Positions 10,658 through 21,612 of a stretch of DNA of 30,618 bases are shown piece by piece. The DNA is taken from the NCBI RefSeq assembly GCF_003144195.1, contig NW_020290139.1, positions 1-30,618 on the forward strand. Reading direction: 5' to 3'. This DNA is from Ceraceosorus guamensis. Lineage: Eukaryota > Basidiomycota > Exobasidiomycetes > Ceraceosorales > Ceraceosoraceae. Position numbers and translations under genes: made by a program. Every line of letters begins with the position of its first letter. Position 1 is the first letter of the stretch. A model generated the notes under the pieces. That model was not told the origin of the DNA and made no database searches. It saw nothing but the letters and a program-made list of their open reading frames with translations.

Positions 10658-13600
10658 TCAAAATCCGAACGAGTCAAAGCTAAAGTCCTGAGCTCCTTGC
10701 TGTTGGGTAGCGGCGGACGAAGCCTTCATCAGGGAAGCCACCTTCTCTTTCTCTTTTACTTTCGCTTTGGTCTCTGGTGCCGTCTCGGGAGTCAAGGCGC
10801 CATCCCTTGTCAGCGAGGCATCCCTGGCCGCTGCGAAGCTACTCGATGCTCGCATCGCGCTCGACGAGGTTTGAGCGACCGGCGGTTGCACGTCGAGCAG
10901 CGATATAGCTCGTCGCTCTTGCCGCGGCTCTGAGGCCGTTGGCGAGATTGCGGATCCCTTCACTGCAGGAGTGACGGTCTCTGAACCAAGGCTAGCAGAA
11001 GTATCGGCCAGCTGCAGTGCAGCAAACAAACCTTCGCCAACGTCTTGCACAGGACCTCGCTCGATTGACGCAGTCGGCAATGGCTTTTGGGCGGCAAACT
11101 TCCACTCCCTCAAAAGTGCCAGACCGAGTGCGTGGCAGCCTGGCGAGCAAAGGGCGCGAGACGTGAGTAACATGATGTGCGCACAGCGGCCGCACGCGCG
11201 TGCATGTACTCACCTCGGCGCTCTAACAGGTAGCACAGGTGTCTTACGTATCCCATCTGGCCGCCGCGCGGCTCAGCGGACGACGAGACACGCAGCTCTG
11301 CATACAGAAGGCCCAGAGCTGGAGATTCTGCTGTCATCCGCGCGACGTTGCTTCCTGAGGGCAGCCCGACCTCATCGACGATCGATTGCAATGGACGCTG
11401 AGGGGCATCAGGGTCAGCAAAACTCTCACCGCAGCTCGCATGACAGACTCACGACCAAGGCGCGCATAGCCAATTCGCGCGACTTTAGAACCCACAGCGC
11501 CCAACTAGCCAAAGCTTTGGAGCCCTCATTGAATGCTAATGGTAGAACGTGCTTTCGTAGAAGCTTGGTGAATACGAGTCCCTGATCGCTTCCTTCACGA
11601 ATCTTTGCGAGCGCCAGAGCTAGATGCAGATCGCCAAGGTTGCGCACGCATACATTGACCGCATCTTGAAGGCTATCGCCGAGCATGAAGAACGAGGCGG
11701 CAAACTCTGCACGTTTGTCGGGCGGTGACTGTTTGGTCAGGAAGGAGCTACGTGCACCTCACGTCAGTCGCCGCCCAACTCACCAAATCTCCTTTGGCTG
11801 AGCAGCGCAAAGGCATTCTTGCAAGCGGCCGTCCTCCACCTCTCTAGCTCAAAGTCATTGTTCAAGAAAGCCAGCATTTTCCTTTGTTCTGGATGCCAAG
11901 CGGCCTGTCGCCAGAGGCCCTGCACCAATTTTCTCTTGCCCAAAGCAAAGTAGAACAAGCTGCACTTGACCGGATCTCTCTCCGTTCCGCTGTTGAATTG
12001 GGCGCGTGCTACTTGCTCAGCTATCGCATTCAACGCTGCGCGGTCGCGCAACCAGAGAAAGACGCCGCTCGATTGTGCTGCCTGCCACGTGAACTGGTCT
12101 TTGTGGAGCGCGGTGATTCGAGATTGCAGGACTTCTTGAGAAGCGCTGTGATACGCGAAAAGGACTTCGTCCGGCACGAGCGTGCTCTCTACGACGGGTG
12201 AGAGCGACCTATGACGGTGTAATAGTGCTGCAAGATAGATTCTGCCCATCAAGTCCAGAGCCTGCTTGTGTCCCGCGAGCTAGGCACGCAGAGGCTCGAG
12301 TCAGTATCATGGCAGCTGCTGAGGACGTTTCGGGATGCTCACCTCGCCAAGTGTCTGGACAGTATGGATCAAATGCTGCTGCTGCTCGGAGATGAGCCCT
12401 ACATCATTTCTTGCTTCGAGCATCTTTACGAGTTCTTCCGCCATGGCGGGCGAGAAGGTATCGCTGACGTCCAGAAGGGCGCATCAGCTACCGCGAAGAG
12501 AAATGGCCTTGGGGATGGCACATCTACTTACGCGTCATTGGACTCCGAGTCAAAGAGGGGACCCCGCGCCCTGCTTCCACTCTGCTTCTGCGCACCATCG
12601 CACCCAGCACAAAGCACTTCGTAGTCGTCCTGCAACAGCCTTAATCTTGGGGCATCATCGGAACGCAGGTCTTTCACGAGGTCAACGATGATATTTTCGG
12701 CAAGCTCCATTTTTCCTGCCCAACGTGGATCCATTGCGCAAATTAGCCACTTCGACCTGCCTCGACACGCTGCAGTGCAGACGCTCACCAAGAAGCAAAG
12801 CTTGCAGCAAAAAGTCTGGATGAAGCGTTGCGAGCGGGCCAGATTTGCTGGCAGCTTCGATGGCGACGTGTTCACGCTTCGCGTCGCTTTCAGCGTCGCG
12901 GTGCTGGGTCTTGGAAGCAGCAACATCCAGTTGAGGACCAAAGACGTGCAAATTTGCACCGCTAGCCACAACGATGTGGTGACCAAGGAAGCAAATGCTG
13001 TGAATGGGAAGAGCAAAGAAGCTTCGCCGTTGAAGGCCCGGGTCAAGTTTAGCACGCGGCGAATCGGAGGTTAAACAGAATGGTGTGCCTCACCGTGAAC
13101 AGTCCACACTCGCCAGAACGTCCCACGGTGTCGAATCGTGGTGCAGTGGATGGGCGTGCGACGGGGTCAAGAGAGTTATCTTGCTGGCCGTGGCAAGTGC
13201 TAAAATCTTCGGTGCGCCGTGATTGCGATCAGACCAATCGAGCGCGACAATTGGAGACCTGCGAGAGACGCACAAGCGCGCTTGGTTCAATCAGTACGAT
13301 CAGCGCCCCATTTCACATTATGCAGCCGCACTCACTCCCATTCACTCAGGTACTCGAGCCCGGAGGAGAATGAAGCAGACTCGACGTTCCAAATAGATAC
13401 TTGACAATTCTCACTCCCCTCACTCGTCACTGGTACGGGTGTTGGGCATCCGCATCAGCCCAGTTGCGAGAAGATTCTGGACCTCTGCACACGTACCAAT
13501 GGCGATGAGTTGCCCGTCGTTGGACGCTCGAACCAACTCATGACTCGCAAGGCCGGTCGCGATCTCAAAATTGCGCTTCCAAGGACCCTTGCCCGTCAGG

Positions 13601-15847
13601 CTGAGTTTCCATCCCTGCATCCGTCCGTGCTCGTCGATAGCTCCCACGCAAATTTCATCCGCAGAAGAGCTCACCGGGAAAAAGTGCGCTGTGCTGCTTG
13701 CGCTCGAGGTGGGTGCACCCAAGTACTGCGCTTGGACGCTCTGCCATGTGAGCAAGCACACCTGTCCTTTCTCGCTGAGCAAAAGAGCTACGGGCTTATC
13801 TGCCTCTTCGTGAATTGCAGCACTTGCAACACGGAGCTCTGCCGGCAGATCGTAATGCGTCACCTCGTTGGTCGACAAGTCGACAAGAGTCGCTTTGCCG
13901 GTCTGGTCATCGTGAGAGAGCTCGTAGCTCTTGCTCAGCGCTATGCAGCCTGTCTGGGCATGTCGACCTTTCAGGCCCCTCTGACCGCCTCGGCTGCAAG
14001 CTGTCCATCTGGTGCAGTCAGAACGTGTGCAACTCAGCAGCGCTTTGCCGTCGGCCGATGCGACGAGCTGCTGGATGTTTTCCCGGTGATCTGCAGAGGC
14101 ATTCTGAGGCGCGCGACTTGTGAAGCCTCCCGGTAAACCTTCAAAGAAAGTGGCGGGACTGATATCGTAAACGCTTGATCCGACGAGCAAGACAGCCGTC
14201 GGATCCGCCACAGATCCGCTCGAGGTCGACATCGTTGGGATCAGATGCACATCCAGAGCAGTATTTGGTATTTCAAGATCCAGACCGACGGAGAGTACAG
14301 TGTAGAGCGTGTAGAGAGTTGGCGGAGCTCGATCCACATTCTGCCAGGAGAGTGGCAAACGTGAGTACTGTGACTGACGCGCGATACCCGACCCACTCAC
14401 TCCCAGCGCCTGGACGACTAGCGATCCATCCTTGAATGCGAGGATCAGATCGGGACACTCTCTCACGCTGTCCAGTCTCTTGACGTTTCCTGCAGCCCAC
14501 TCTTCGACTTTCGGGTTCCTCTCCTTGAGCCCAACTTCCAGCAGCTGGTTTTCTTTCGCATGCAGTGCAAGGACCCGGTCCAGCGCGATGCCAACATTGG
14601 CTGACTGAAGGTAGTGAGGCGCGTGGTGTGAGAAGAGGGAGGGTGAAATGCTGCTCCACAGCCTGTGCTTGTTGGGCTCATCGATGACTGGCACCCAGAA
14701 CCTGATGCAGCCATCGCTCGTGGTGGTGACGAGCGCTTCCGATTGGCTGGTGGTTGGGAAAGTGTGGTTGGGTGAGTGACGGTGAAGACGAGCATACAAG
14801 GCACATCGACTCACTCGGTGCTCTCAGACGGCGCTCTCCAGGTCATGGACGTGATTGGTCTAGAATGCTGAACAGTGTCGACCAGCTTTGGCTTGGCTGC
14901 TGTGCCAGCTGGTGTGCCTGCTCGATGTGCCCAGATCAGGACCCTGTCATCGTCTTGTGCGTACGCGGCAAGCTTGGTGCCTAAAGGGGACCAAGAAGCG
15001 GCGACAATGGACGACGGGCAGCTGCGCATCGGGTTGGTGGTGTGCGTAGTCAGCGACCACCACACACACACACATGTTCTCGCGCACGGTTCGCTCGCTC
15101 GCTCACCGCCTGCGCCAGACCCTCTGCCATGGACTCGGCGAGCTGAGTGGAATGTATCGCCAGATGCTGATGCTACTCTCGCAGCCCATGAGAATGTCGC
15201 CTGGGTCGGATGGTGCGCGGTCGTAGTCAGTGGGCGACTCGAGAGGTAGAAGCAGTCGCGAGGGCACTGCCGAGGACACGCACCTGATCGAAGGTCCAGC
15301 GAAGTTACGCGTCCATCCCGCTCATCGACGTCCAGCTGGCTGTGCAACTTCCAAATGCCCGATGAGCTTCTCCTCCACGCTGCGACGCGGCGACCGCAGC
15401 AAGCGGTAATCTGACATCCATTGTCCAGATTCAGCTGATGTGCTTGTCCCTATCCACCTCATACACACTCACCACCAGCGCCCCTTCCACGTCGCCAGCG
15501 CATACAGCCTGTATGCTCTGTTTCACCGTACGAGTGCTCGAGCTCGCCGTGTGCGCTAGGGGCTGAGGAAAAGCAATGCACTGCTCCACCTCGAATCTAC
15601 CATTCCTAATGATGATCTCGGTACCCACTGCCTGAACGGTGATCTGATCTCTCAAAGAGGCGCCAGAGAAGGCGCTGGACGTTGCATTCCCGGCTCCATC
15701 CGCGGCGAGCTGCCTTGCTGACTGACGAGGAGGCAGGTAGGTGAAGGTGCTATTGATTTGGCCCCACGAAGAGCTCGAGTGCGTGAGCACGGCTGGAGAG
15801 GGAGCTGTGGTGGCCAAAGAGGCCTTGGAGATCACGGGGACCGGCAT
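10658..15847 (-). CDS. RAV1: RAV1, regulator of V-ATPase in vacuolar membrane (RAVE complex)
   Basis: The large subunit of the RAVE complex, which reassembles the V1 and Vo parts of the vacuolar H+-ATPase. Fifteen exons join in frame to 1383 residues, close to the ~1360 of yeast Rav1: 15847..15473, 15410..15284, 15200..15107, 15021..14815, 14746..14401, 14340..13497, 13399..13336, 13258..13094, 12997..12789, 12715..12532, 12463..12343, 12279..11784, 11706..11453, 11397..11214, 11139..10658. Introns are 55-97 nt. The N-terminal half holds WD40 blades (ITACCGRRVAAW, ILMGCESSISIW, IVSIWNVES). The Rav1p C domain follows, with its most conserved block near residues 950-1100 (SLFYFALGKRKLVQGLWR, RWRTAACKNAFALLSQRRFE, DAVNVCVRNL). 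The protein ends FSFDSFGF. The start is the first ATG of the frame; an upstream TTG is not used. Neighbours are unrelated housekeeping genes. Confidence 0.95.
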
Positions 15848-16416
15848 CTCGCGGGGCGCGAATCGTTGTGAAATCGTGAATGAGGGGCCTTCCAAGAATG
15901 GCAGCGGCAGTCGAAGCGCGACTCCCGACGCGACTTTAGGTCCGTGATTGCAAAAGAGTCACGCGCGGGTGAAGGTGACAGTTCGAGTCGTGAGTGTGAG
16001 TGTGAGTGTGAGTGTGAGTGTGAGTGTGAGTGTGGATCGCAGCGATAGCGAGGCAGCCGTGACAGGTGATTCAAGCCGTGAGGTGCGCTCCTGCAGTGAT
16101 GCCCACACTCTGCTGCTGTCACTCACGACTGCTGTCGAATCACGAACACGAACGGAGCTCCACGGACCCACCGGTCGCGCTTTCGGACTCGGCTCCACCT
16201 CCACACACGCGTCACGCGTGCGCATCCACGAATCACCAGCGCAGCAGGCACACGACATCCTTTACATTCACGTGGGTCAGATGGCGCATGAGAGCAGCCT
16301 TGCCCTCCATCGGCATGCTTGATTCATGTGCTTCCACCCGTAGCTCTTTGCTGAGACGCTCCGCATGTGTCTAGCCCACCACAAGCAACCATTTCGCACG
16401 CCGGCACCCAGTCAAG
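15848..16416. other. Divergent promoter region, RAV1 and GFA gene
   Basis: A 569-base spacer holding the promoters of RAV1 (minus) and the GFA-family gene (plus). It contains a seven-copy TGAGTG tract and one ACTCACGACTG motif near 16120. No gene is seen. Confidence 0.7.
15991..16032. repeat. (TGAGTG)7 hexamer tandem
   Basis: Seven perfect TGAGTG units upstream of RAV1. On the plus strand each unit contains the GTGAGT string used as splice donor by most genes in this window. Confidence 0.9.
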
Positions 16417-17029
16417 ATGAGCCATCGCACTCAGCAAGTGAGCCAACACCTCGCCCAAGGCGGCAGATTCCCCAACGCTGGGCTGGTCAGGGATGGTTGG
16501 TCCAAGGAGGATGAAGCTACCGCAACCTGCTACTGTGGCAGCGTTCAGCTTGCCTTTGTGCGTGTCCCAATCTCTCATCCTTGTTGGCTTTCTGCTTTTC
16601 TGACTCTTCCTTGCACTCACGTGACTCTGATAGTCGACAGTCAAGCCAGGATTGGTGGACACGTTCGTCTGCAACTGCACAGACTGCCGCAAGATCACCG
16701 CCTCCATGTTCGCCTCCAACTTTATCGTCAAGGACACGCATCTGAAGCACTTGCGCGGCGAGTCGACGCTGCGCCAATTCGGTCAGTCCGAGACGATCAC
16801 GTCCGGCAAGAAGATGACGAATCATTTCTGCGGCAACTGCGGAACGCTCATGTACCGCGTCGGCGAAGCTTTTCCCGGTGTCAAGATTCTACGCATCGGC
16901 ACGGTGGACGACTTTGAGCTGCACGAGACCAAGTTGAAACCTCGCATCGAACAATTCACAAAGGATCGGGTCGCGTGGCTGCATGGCGCGGAGGGGGTAC
17001 AGCAGGAGAGTGGGAGCTACTACGGATAG
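16417..17029 (+). CDS. GFA/CENP-V-domain zinc-binding protein
   Basis: A member of the glutathione-dependent formaldehyde-activating (GFA) domain family, a small zinc-binding fold. Two exons, 16417..16557 and 16634..17029, give 178 residues. Zinc ligands expected for the family are present: CYC (Cys38, Cys40), CNCTDC (Cys60, Cys62, Cys65) and CGNC (Cys113, Cys116). The conserved fungal stretches DCRKITASMFASNF, CGTLMYRVG and ILRIGTVDDF are visible. The donor is GTGCGT at 16558 and the acceptor GATAG at 16633. A nearer-consensus CGACAG eight bases downstream would break the frame. Many fungal members have no proven activity, so the enzyme function is uncertain. The gene is divergent from RAV1 and convergent, 260 bases away, with the kinesin gene. 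Confidence 0.9.
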
Positions 17030-17289
17030 GCGCGCATACTCCGAGCGCGAACACTCCAAGCGGGGGGGGGCGGGCCCTCGACTCAGTGCCCTGTTGCTTT
17101 CGTAGGGGCGCACATTAGGTGGCATGCTGATCACTCTTGAACATCTCACATGTATTGCTGCGGGGCAGACGAAAGTACAACAGGAGCGAGAGCGCGACGC
17201 GATGCGCGACGCGCGACCTACAAGCTTCGAGACAAATTCAACACGATCAAGTCGATCGACGCTAACGATGCTCCCTCGAAGCGCCAGTC

Positions 17290-18726
17290 TCAAGCCTGGG
17301 CAGCAGCCTCGAGATCATCTCGCAGCTCCCTCGCCTTTCTCTGCTTGACGATCTCCTTCCATTTTGCCTGATCATCTTTCCTCTGCAGCGTGCGCGCATC
17401 CACCACGCGTCCCCACCACTCGATGTACACCTTTCGCGCTCTGAGGTGACCCCACTTGCCCTGTGTAGCCTTGATGATGCGATCCACAAACTCCTGCTCC
17501 GGCACTCTAGCCAGCGTCGCCCCGTTCTCATAGGGCGCAATGAGGTGCGCTTGACTGAGATCCGCACCGCACTTTTTTTCAAAGTACTCGATGATCTTGT
17601 CGTTGGGCCACTGCAAGATGGTCGGCTTGCTATTCGCGCCTTGGGCAACAGCAGCACCGGCGTCGCGCGGCGCAACCAGCAATTGCGAAGCGTATTTGAG
17701 GGTATTGAGCGATGCCGCCACGTCCCTCTCCAAGGCAGAGACGGTGGCGATAAAGACGGTGTGCGTCGGCTGCTTGGAGGTCAAGTCGAACGCTTCTTTG
17801 AGTGCGAGCGTCAGACGCGAGGAGCGAAAGGGAACGTGTGGAGGTCTGGACATGGAAGCCAGTCCATCCGAGAGGGTCCTGTTGCGGATGCAGTCTTTGA
17901 GCGTCATTAAGCTCTTGTTGATGGATGCGCTCTCCCCTCGCCTCGAAGCAGAGTGATTCTTGGCCTCTACCGATGCTCTCTCCGACCCAGCCAAATCTAC
18001 CAGCTGCACGATACCCGGCGTCGCGTTCGGATCACTGGCGTTGCGGATGGTCAGCCTAAAAATGGCGTGGCTTCGACTAGAAGCGTCGTTCCACTCTGTC
18101 GCCCCCGTCCGTCTGCTCGACCAAGCAGCGTGCAGCGCGGTCTCCAGCGCAGGCTGATCAGCCACTGCTCGTGCATTCGCCCCTTCGAACATGCTGCGCC
18201 CATCCGCATCCTGCACGATCTTGACCTTCTTCTTGCCCTCGTCGAGAAGGTCAAGCACGTCCTCTCCGCATAGCTCGACGGAGCTTAGCTCGACCGAAAA
18301 CGCGCGCTCTCGTGTCTGTCGAGCGGCAATGTCCTCAAAGAGGACCTCACCAAGCAAAGAGGAGCACTGCGAGAGCGTAAAGGTTTTGCCGGATCCGGTC
18401 TGCCCGTAGGCTAGCGCTGTAGCGTACCCTCCCAGCACCGCAAACGGCACCAAGGGGGCGACGAGATCATGAAAGATTTGCTGCGTCTTGCAGCTCTCTT
18501 CGTACACTCTGTGGGCCTTGAATGCTTCTTCTAGTGTCTGCTCCTCACCTCTCACGTTGACCTTCTTTGCGAGCGCTAGGGCAGAGGTCGTGCTGGTTGC
18601 GCGTATCGCAGGGTCACTGCTGGAGAGGGAAGCATCGCCAAGCCGAGGCTTGATACGATACGCCACTGTGAAATCTCGCCCGCGCGGGTCGACGAGGTTG
18701 GCGGAGGTCGAAGCCGCCGCCGGCAT
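17290..18726 (-). CDS. Kinesin-like motor protein, resembles kinesin-13, short
   Basis: A single-exon 478-residue protein with a complete kinesin motor. The P-loop GQTGSGKT is at 108-115, switch I NDASSRSH at 213-220, switch II DLAGSER at 244-250, and VPFRSSRLTLALKEAF near 298. LKDCIR near 276 resembles the LKECIR of kinesin-13 (KIF2/MCAK), a microtubule-depolymerising class. The family assignment is inference, because the motor is divergent and lacks a long N-terminal domain. There is no extended coiled coil. After the motor, residues ~371-421 look like a small helical domain reminiscent of SAM, and the last ~50 residues are charged and helical. Most kinesins are far longer, so this is close to a motor-only protein. 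The start ATG is the first in frame. Confidence 0.88.
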   Translation of the reverse strand: MPAAASTSANLVDPRGRDFTVAYRIKPRLGDASLSSSDPAIRATSTTSALALAKKVNVRGEEQTLEEAFKAHRVYEESCKTQQIFHDLVAPLVPFAVLGGYATALAYGQTGSGKTFTLSQCSSLLGEVLFEDIAARQTRERAFSVELSSVELCGEDVLDLLDEGKKKVKIVQDADGRSMFEGANARAVADQPALETALHAAWSSRRTGATEWNDASSRSHAIFRLTIRNASDPNATPGIVQLVDLAGSERASVEAKNHSASRRGESASINKSLMTLKDCIRNRTLSDGLASMSRPPHVPFRSSRLTLALKEAFDLTSKQPTHTVFIATVSALERDVAASLNTLKYASQLLVAPRDAGAAVAQGANSKPTILQWPNDKIIEYFEKKCGADLSQAHLIAPYENGATLARVPEQEFVDRIIKATQGKWGHLRARKVYIEWWGRVVDARTLQRKDDQAKWKEIVKQRKARELRDDLEAAAQA

Positions 18727-20466
18727 TGTTTGCGAGAGGAGCAGATCGGGCGTCGAGATGATAGCGAGATAAATGGCAAGTGTGGTGCGCGGCGCGCGGC
18801 GCAGGTATATTGTATCTGGTGTTCAAGATGAGAACAAGATGCAGACGACACTTGCGAGTCGGGACGATATAGATGACCTTTGACTCACGACTGTGGAGCA
18901 TCTTAGAGCGCTTGTGGATGGCACGGGAGAAGCACAATCGTGAGTCACGAGTGCAACGGAATTATTGGCAGGCGCGGCGACCGTGCCGATAAGACTTCAA
19001 ACTCGATCACAACTCAGCACGCTGCGCGGTCCCGCATAACAATCACGAATCAGAATCAGAATCACGAACCATATCAATCAGAATCGTGAAAATGACGAAT
19101 TTGTATCACGAATACATGTCTTCCGCGCTAGCGGCTGCACCTCACCCCCGCGCTTACCTCCTCCTGATGCAGCAATCGCGAGCGCGCTGCCGGCATGCAT
19201 GCAGAGAGAGCAACACATCAACATCTAATCGTGACAGACGAATCTCGAGCTTTCCGACGGACGGTACGCGCCGTTGAAGCGAGCATGACGCCACCAGTGA
19301 CGGGACAATCGTGAGTAGTACAAACGCGATTCCGAGTGAAGGGGGGAGCAAGTGTGTATGCCTGCGGAGGTATGTGAAGGGGAGCAAGCAGTCAAGCATG
19401 TTGAAAACCAGATGCTCTCGGTTATTTAGGAGCTGACACTGAGGAGGCTTGAGGAAGCGGCGAGGAGGAGGCTTGTTGGGTCCCGCCCAGAATCTGCCAT
19501 CGACGAGCGTTTCAGAGGCTGCGAGTGTTGATTGTTGTGGAAAATCTTGATGTCGGAGCAGCCAGCACTGTGGCGACTCGAAGATTTCATCCGGTGGCCG
19601 CCGTCTTCTGGGCCTGTAGCTCAGCTGAATAAGGAGGCAGCCGCAACGCCTAGCAGCAAATGGCAGCCACGAGCCGCCAAGCGAACATCCCCACTCACAA
19701 ATCACCCGCAGCGACTTGCCTGCTCTTCTTTTGCAGGTGCGATCTTGTTGTGAAGCGATGAGCGAGTCCCATGCATCGAGGTCCGGTCGCCGGGGGTGAG
19801 TGATCATGCGCAGCGCCTCCAGCGCGTTACCAACGATTGCACGCGCGCGTAGGCTCCAGCAAGAAGCGCCAAATGCGCCGTCTTGCAGGTGCATGGGCGC
19901 ATAATATTCGCTCGCAAGGATGAAGCGCAGCATTCAGACCGGTCAAGACGCCGCGCGCCCGAAGAATTTGCAGGAACTCACCTCCATGCATGCCCACGAG
20001 CGAGCGATGCAGACCAAGTACATAAGCGCTCTGCTGATGCATGCTGCATGCACGCATGCACATGGGCTAAGCCGCCACGCGCAAGCTGCCTAGCCGAGAG
20101 CAAAGCGCTCGCGCGGGATCCTAATTCGCCCGCGGGTGATGCACGCACGCTCGAGAAGAAGGTGGAGGGAGTCGTGAGTACAATCGCCTGCAACCTGGTG
20201 CGAAGGGCGCCCAAAGATGGTTGCGGTTATATGAGCAACGAGTCGTGAGTCTCGCGTCACGAACAAACGTGATGAATCGAACGAGACTAGCATCCACCAC
20301 CACCACCACCACCACCACCACCACCGCATCAAGTAGTACATTCACATTCACGAGTATTGACAGCTCGCCTTCTCTGCTTCCCAAAGATCTCATCTCGATT
20401 GCCGCGTCGCATCTTAGACTGCCAACTCAATACCTTTGTCGCACCCCGTCGACTCGATCGCACAGC
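18727..20466. other. Divergent intergenic spacer, 1.7 kb
   Basis: It separates the minus-strand kinesin from the plus-strand F-box-like gene. Open frames here are non-conserved in appearance. It holds several TCACGAGT/ACTCACGAC motifs (about 18882, 18938, 20239), a cluster of AATCACGAA/AATCAGAATC units near 19040-19090, and TGCATGCA-type palindromes near 19194, 19985 and 20038-20062. Confidence 0.65.
20294..20325. repeat. (CCA)n triplet tract upstream of F-box-like gene
   Basis: About ten CCA units some 140 bases before the chosen start. In frame with the downstream gene they would encode a poly-Thr run. Confidence 0.9.
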
Positions 20467-21612
20467 ATGCCTGCAGAGGAGGTACCGCACCTGCCACCCG
20501 AGCTGCAGACGCTGATTAGTGAGCTCGCGGCAGAGACCGATGTCTCGTCTGCGCTGGCCCTTTCCTCCACCTCAAAGATGCTGTCCACTTCTGCTGTCAA
20601 GTCACTCTTCTCGCACCCATTCCTGCACACGCTTGGTCAGGTCAAGAGCTTCACAGCTGCCCTGCGGAGATCACCAGAGTTGAAGCCTTTGGTCAAAAGT
20701 CTGGCAATAGAAGATCGCTACTTGCACCTCTCCACCAGCATAGCAGACTATCCTGATAGTCATGACTTTGACAAGCCGGACGAGCGCGAGCCAGCAACCT
20801 TTGAGCTTTGCGAGCTCATCGAAGATCTCGTCACGTCGCACAATCTTCGCGCGCTGGCTCTTACCGTCACGGGAGCAAGAAACTTTATCGACATCTTCGA
20901 ACAACCCTCACCGGCCAAGCAGCCTTTCACACAGCGCCTGGCTCTCGATAAGCTTGCGCTGACGGGAACCGATATCCAATCATCATTTCTCTTCAAATGG
21001 TTCCACTCTCGCCAGCTCATACTGTACACCTGTGACGACGCCATGTGGGGAATGGGTACATTCAACAACGTTCGTTTCAGCACATGTCCTAATGATAGTG
21101 ACAGTCATCCAGGGCAGACCGTATCAGCTCCACTAGAGCTGATTTACTGCGTCGGGAACGTGAGCGGCCACGTGGGCGAGGAGGCTGCCGTTCAAGCGCT
21201 TCTACCACTCCACAAAGCGCTTCTAGGCCGGCACACCAACAACAAGGTGGATCCGCGATTCGAGAGAGTGGTGCTTCGCATGCGTCGCAGTCTCGCTTCG
21301 GAGGCGCAAGTGCAAGCGATAGTGGAGAAGGGCAGGAATCTACTGGACGCGCCCATCGAAGCAGCAGGATGGGACACTAAGCAGGCAAAGACCCAGATCG
21401 AAGCGGAACAGTTGGACTTGACCAGCGGTGCATGGCTTCATATCGGCGAAGCGAAAGATTTGGAGAAAGACGTTGAGCAACTCGGCGACTTGAAGAATTG
21501 GTCTGACGACGACGGATCACGCATTACAGAGTATGACGCAGAAGATTACGACGAGGGAGCGAGCTTGGCGGATGAACAAACCGACGCCTTGCGCGACGCT
21601 CTGCTTTCGTGA
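20467..21612 (+). CDS. F-box-like protein of unknown target
   Basis: A 381-residue single-exon protein. Residues about 9-53 (LPPELQTLISELA, then ALALSSTSKML and SLFSHPFL) resemble the degenerate F-box/cyclin-like N-terminus common in basidiomycete proteins that recruit substrates to SCF ubiquitin ligases. The middle has weakly repeated Leu-rich segments (SPELKPLVKSLAIED, DLVTSHNLRALALTV, LALDKLALTGTD). The C-terminal ~50 residues are strongly acidic. The frame is open further upstream, with another ATG at 20272. I chose 20467 because the sequence from there begins the conserved-looking domain and avoids the poly-Thr tract. Function is not recognised; the F-box call is moderate. Confidence 0.72.
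   Translation: MPAEEVPHLPPELQTLISELAAETDVSSALALSSTSKMLSTSAVKSLFSHPFLHTLGQVKSFTAALRRSPELKPLVKSLAIEDRYLHLSTSIADYPDSHDFDKPDEREPATFELCELIEDLVTSHNLRALALTVTGARNFIDIFEQPSPAKQPFTQRLALDKLALTGTDIQSSFLFKWFHSRQLILYTCDDAMWGMGTFNNVRFSTCPNDSDSHPGQTVSAPLELIYCVGNVSGHVGEEAAVQALLPLHKALLGRHTNNKVDPRFERVVLRMRRSLASEAQVQAIVEKGRNLLDAPIEAAGWDTKQAKTQIEAEQLDLTSGAWLHIGEAKDLEKDVEQLGDLKNWSDDDGSRITEYDAEDYDEGASLADEQTDALRDALLS

Noticed and set aside
13510-14136. 208-codon plus-strand open frame inside RAV1
   Set aside because: It lies antisense to the conserved WD40-bearing exon of RAV1, which explains the sequence fully.
15991-16032. Regular tandem repeat, considered as a CRISPR-like array
   Set aside because: Units are 6 nt with no spacers, in a eukaryotic chromosome; it is a simple satellite.
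16640-16641. Alternative acceptor CGACAG for the GFA gene intron
   Set aside because: Using it with the GTGCGT donor breaks the frame, while the GATAG acceptor at 16633 restores the family sequence exactly in phase.
19617-19627. TAGCTCAGCTG, a match to the tRNA A box
   Set aside because: No B box (GGTTCGANTCC-like) and no cloverleaf arms follow within tRNA length, so no tRNA gene was called.
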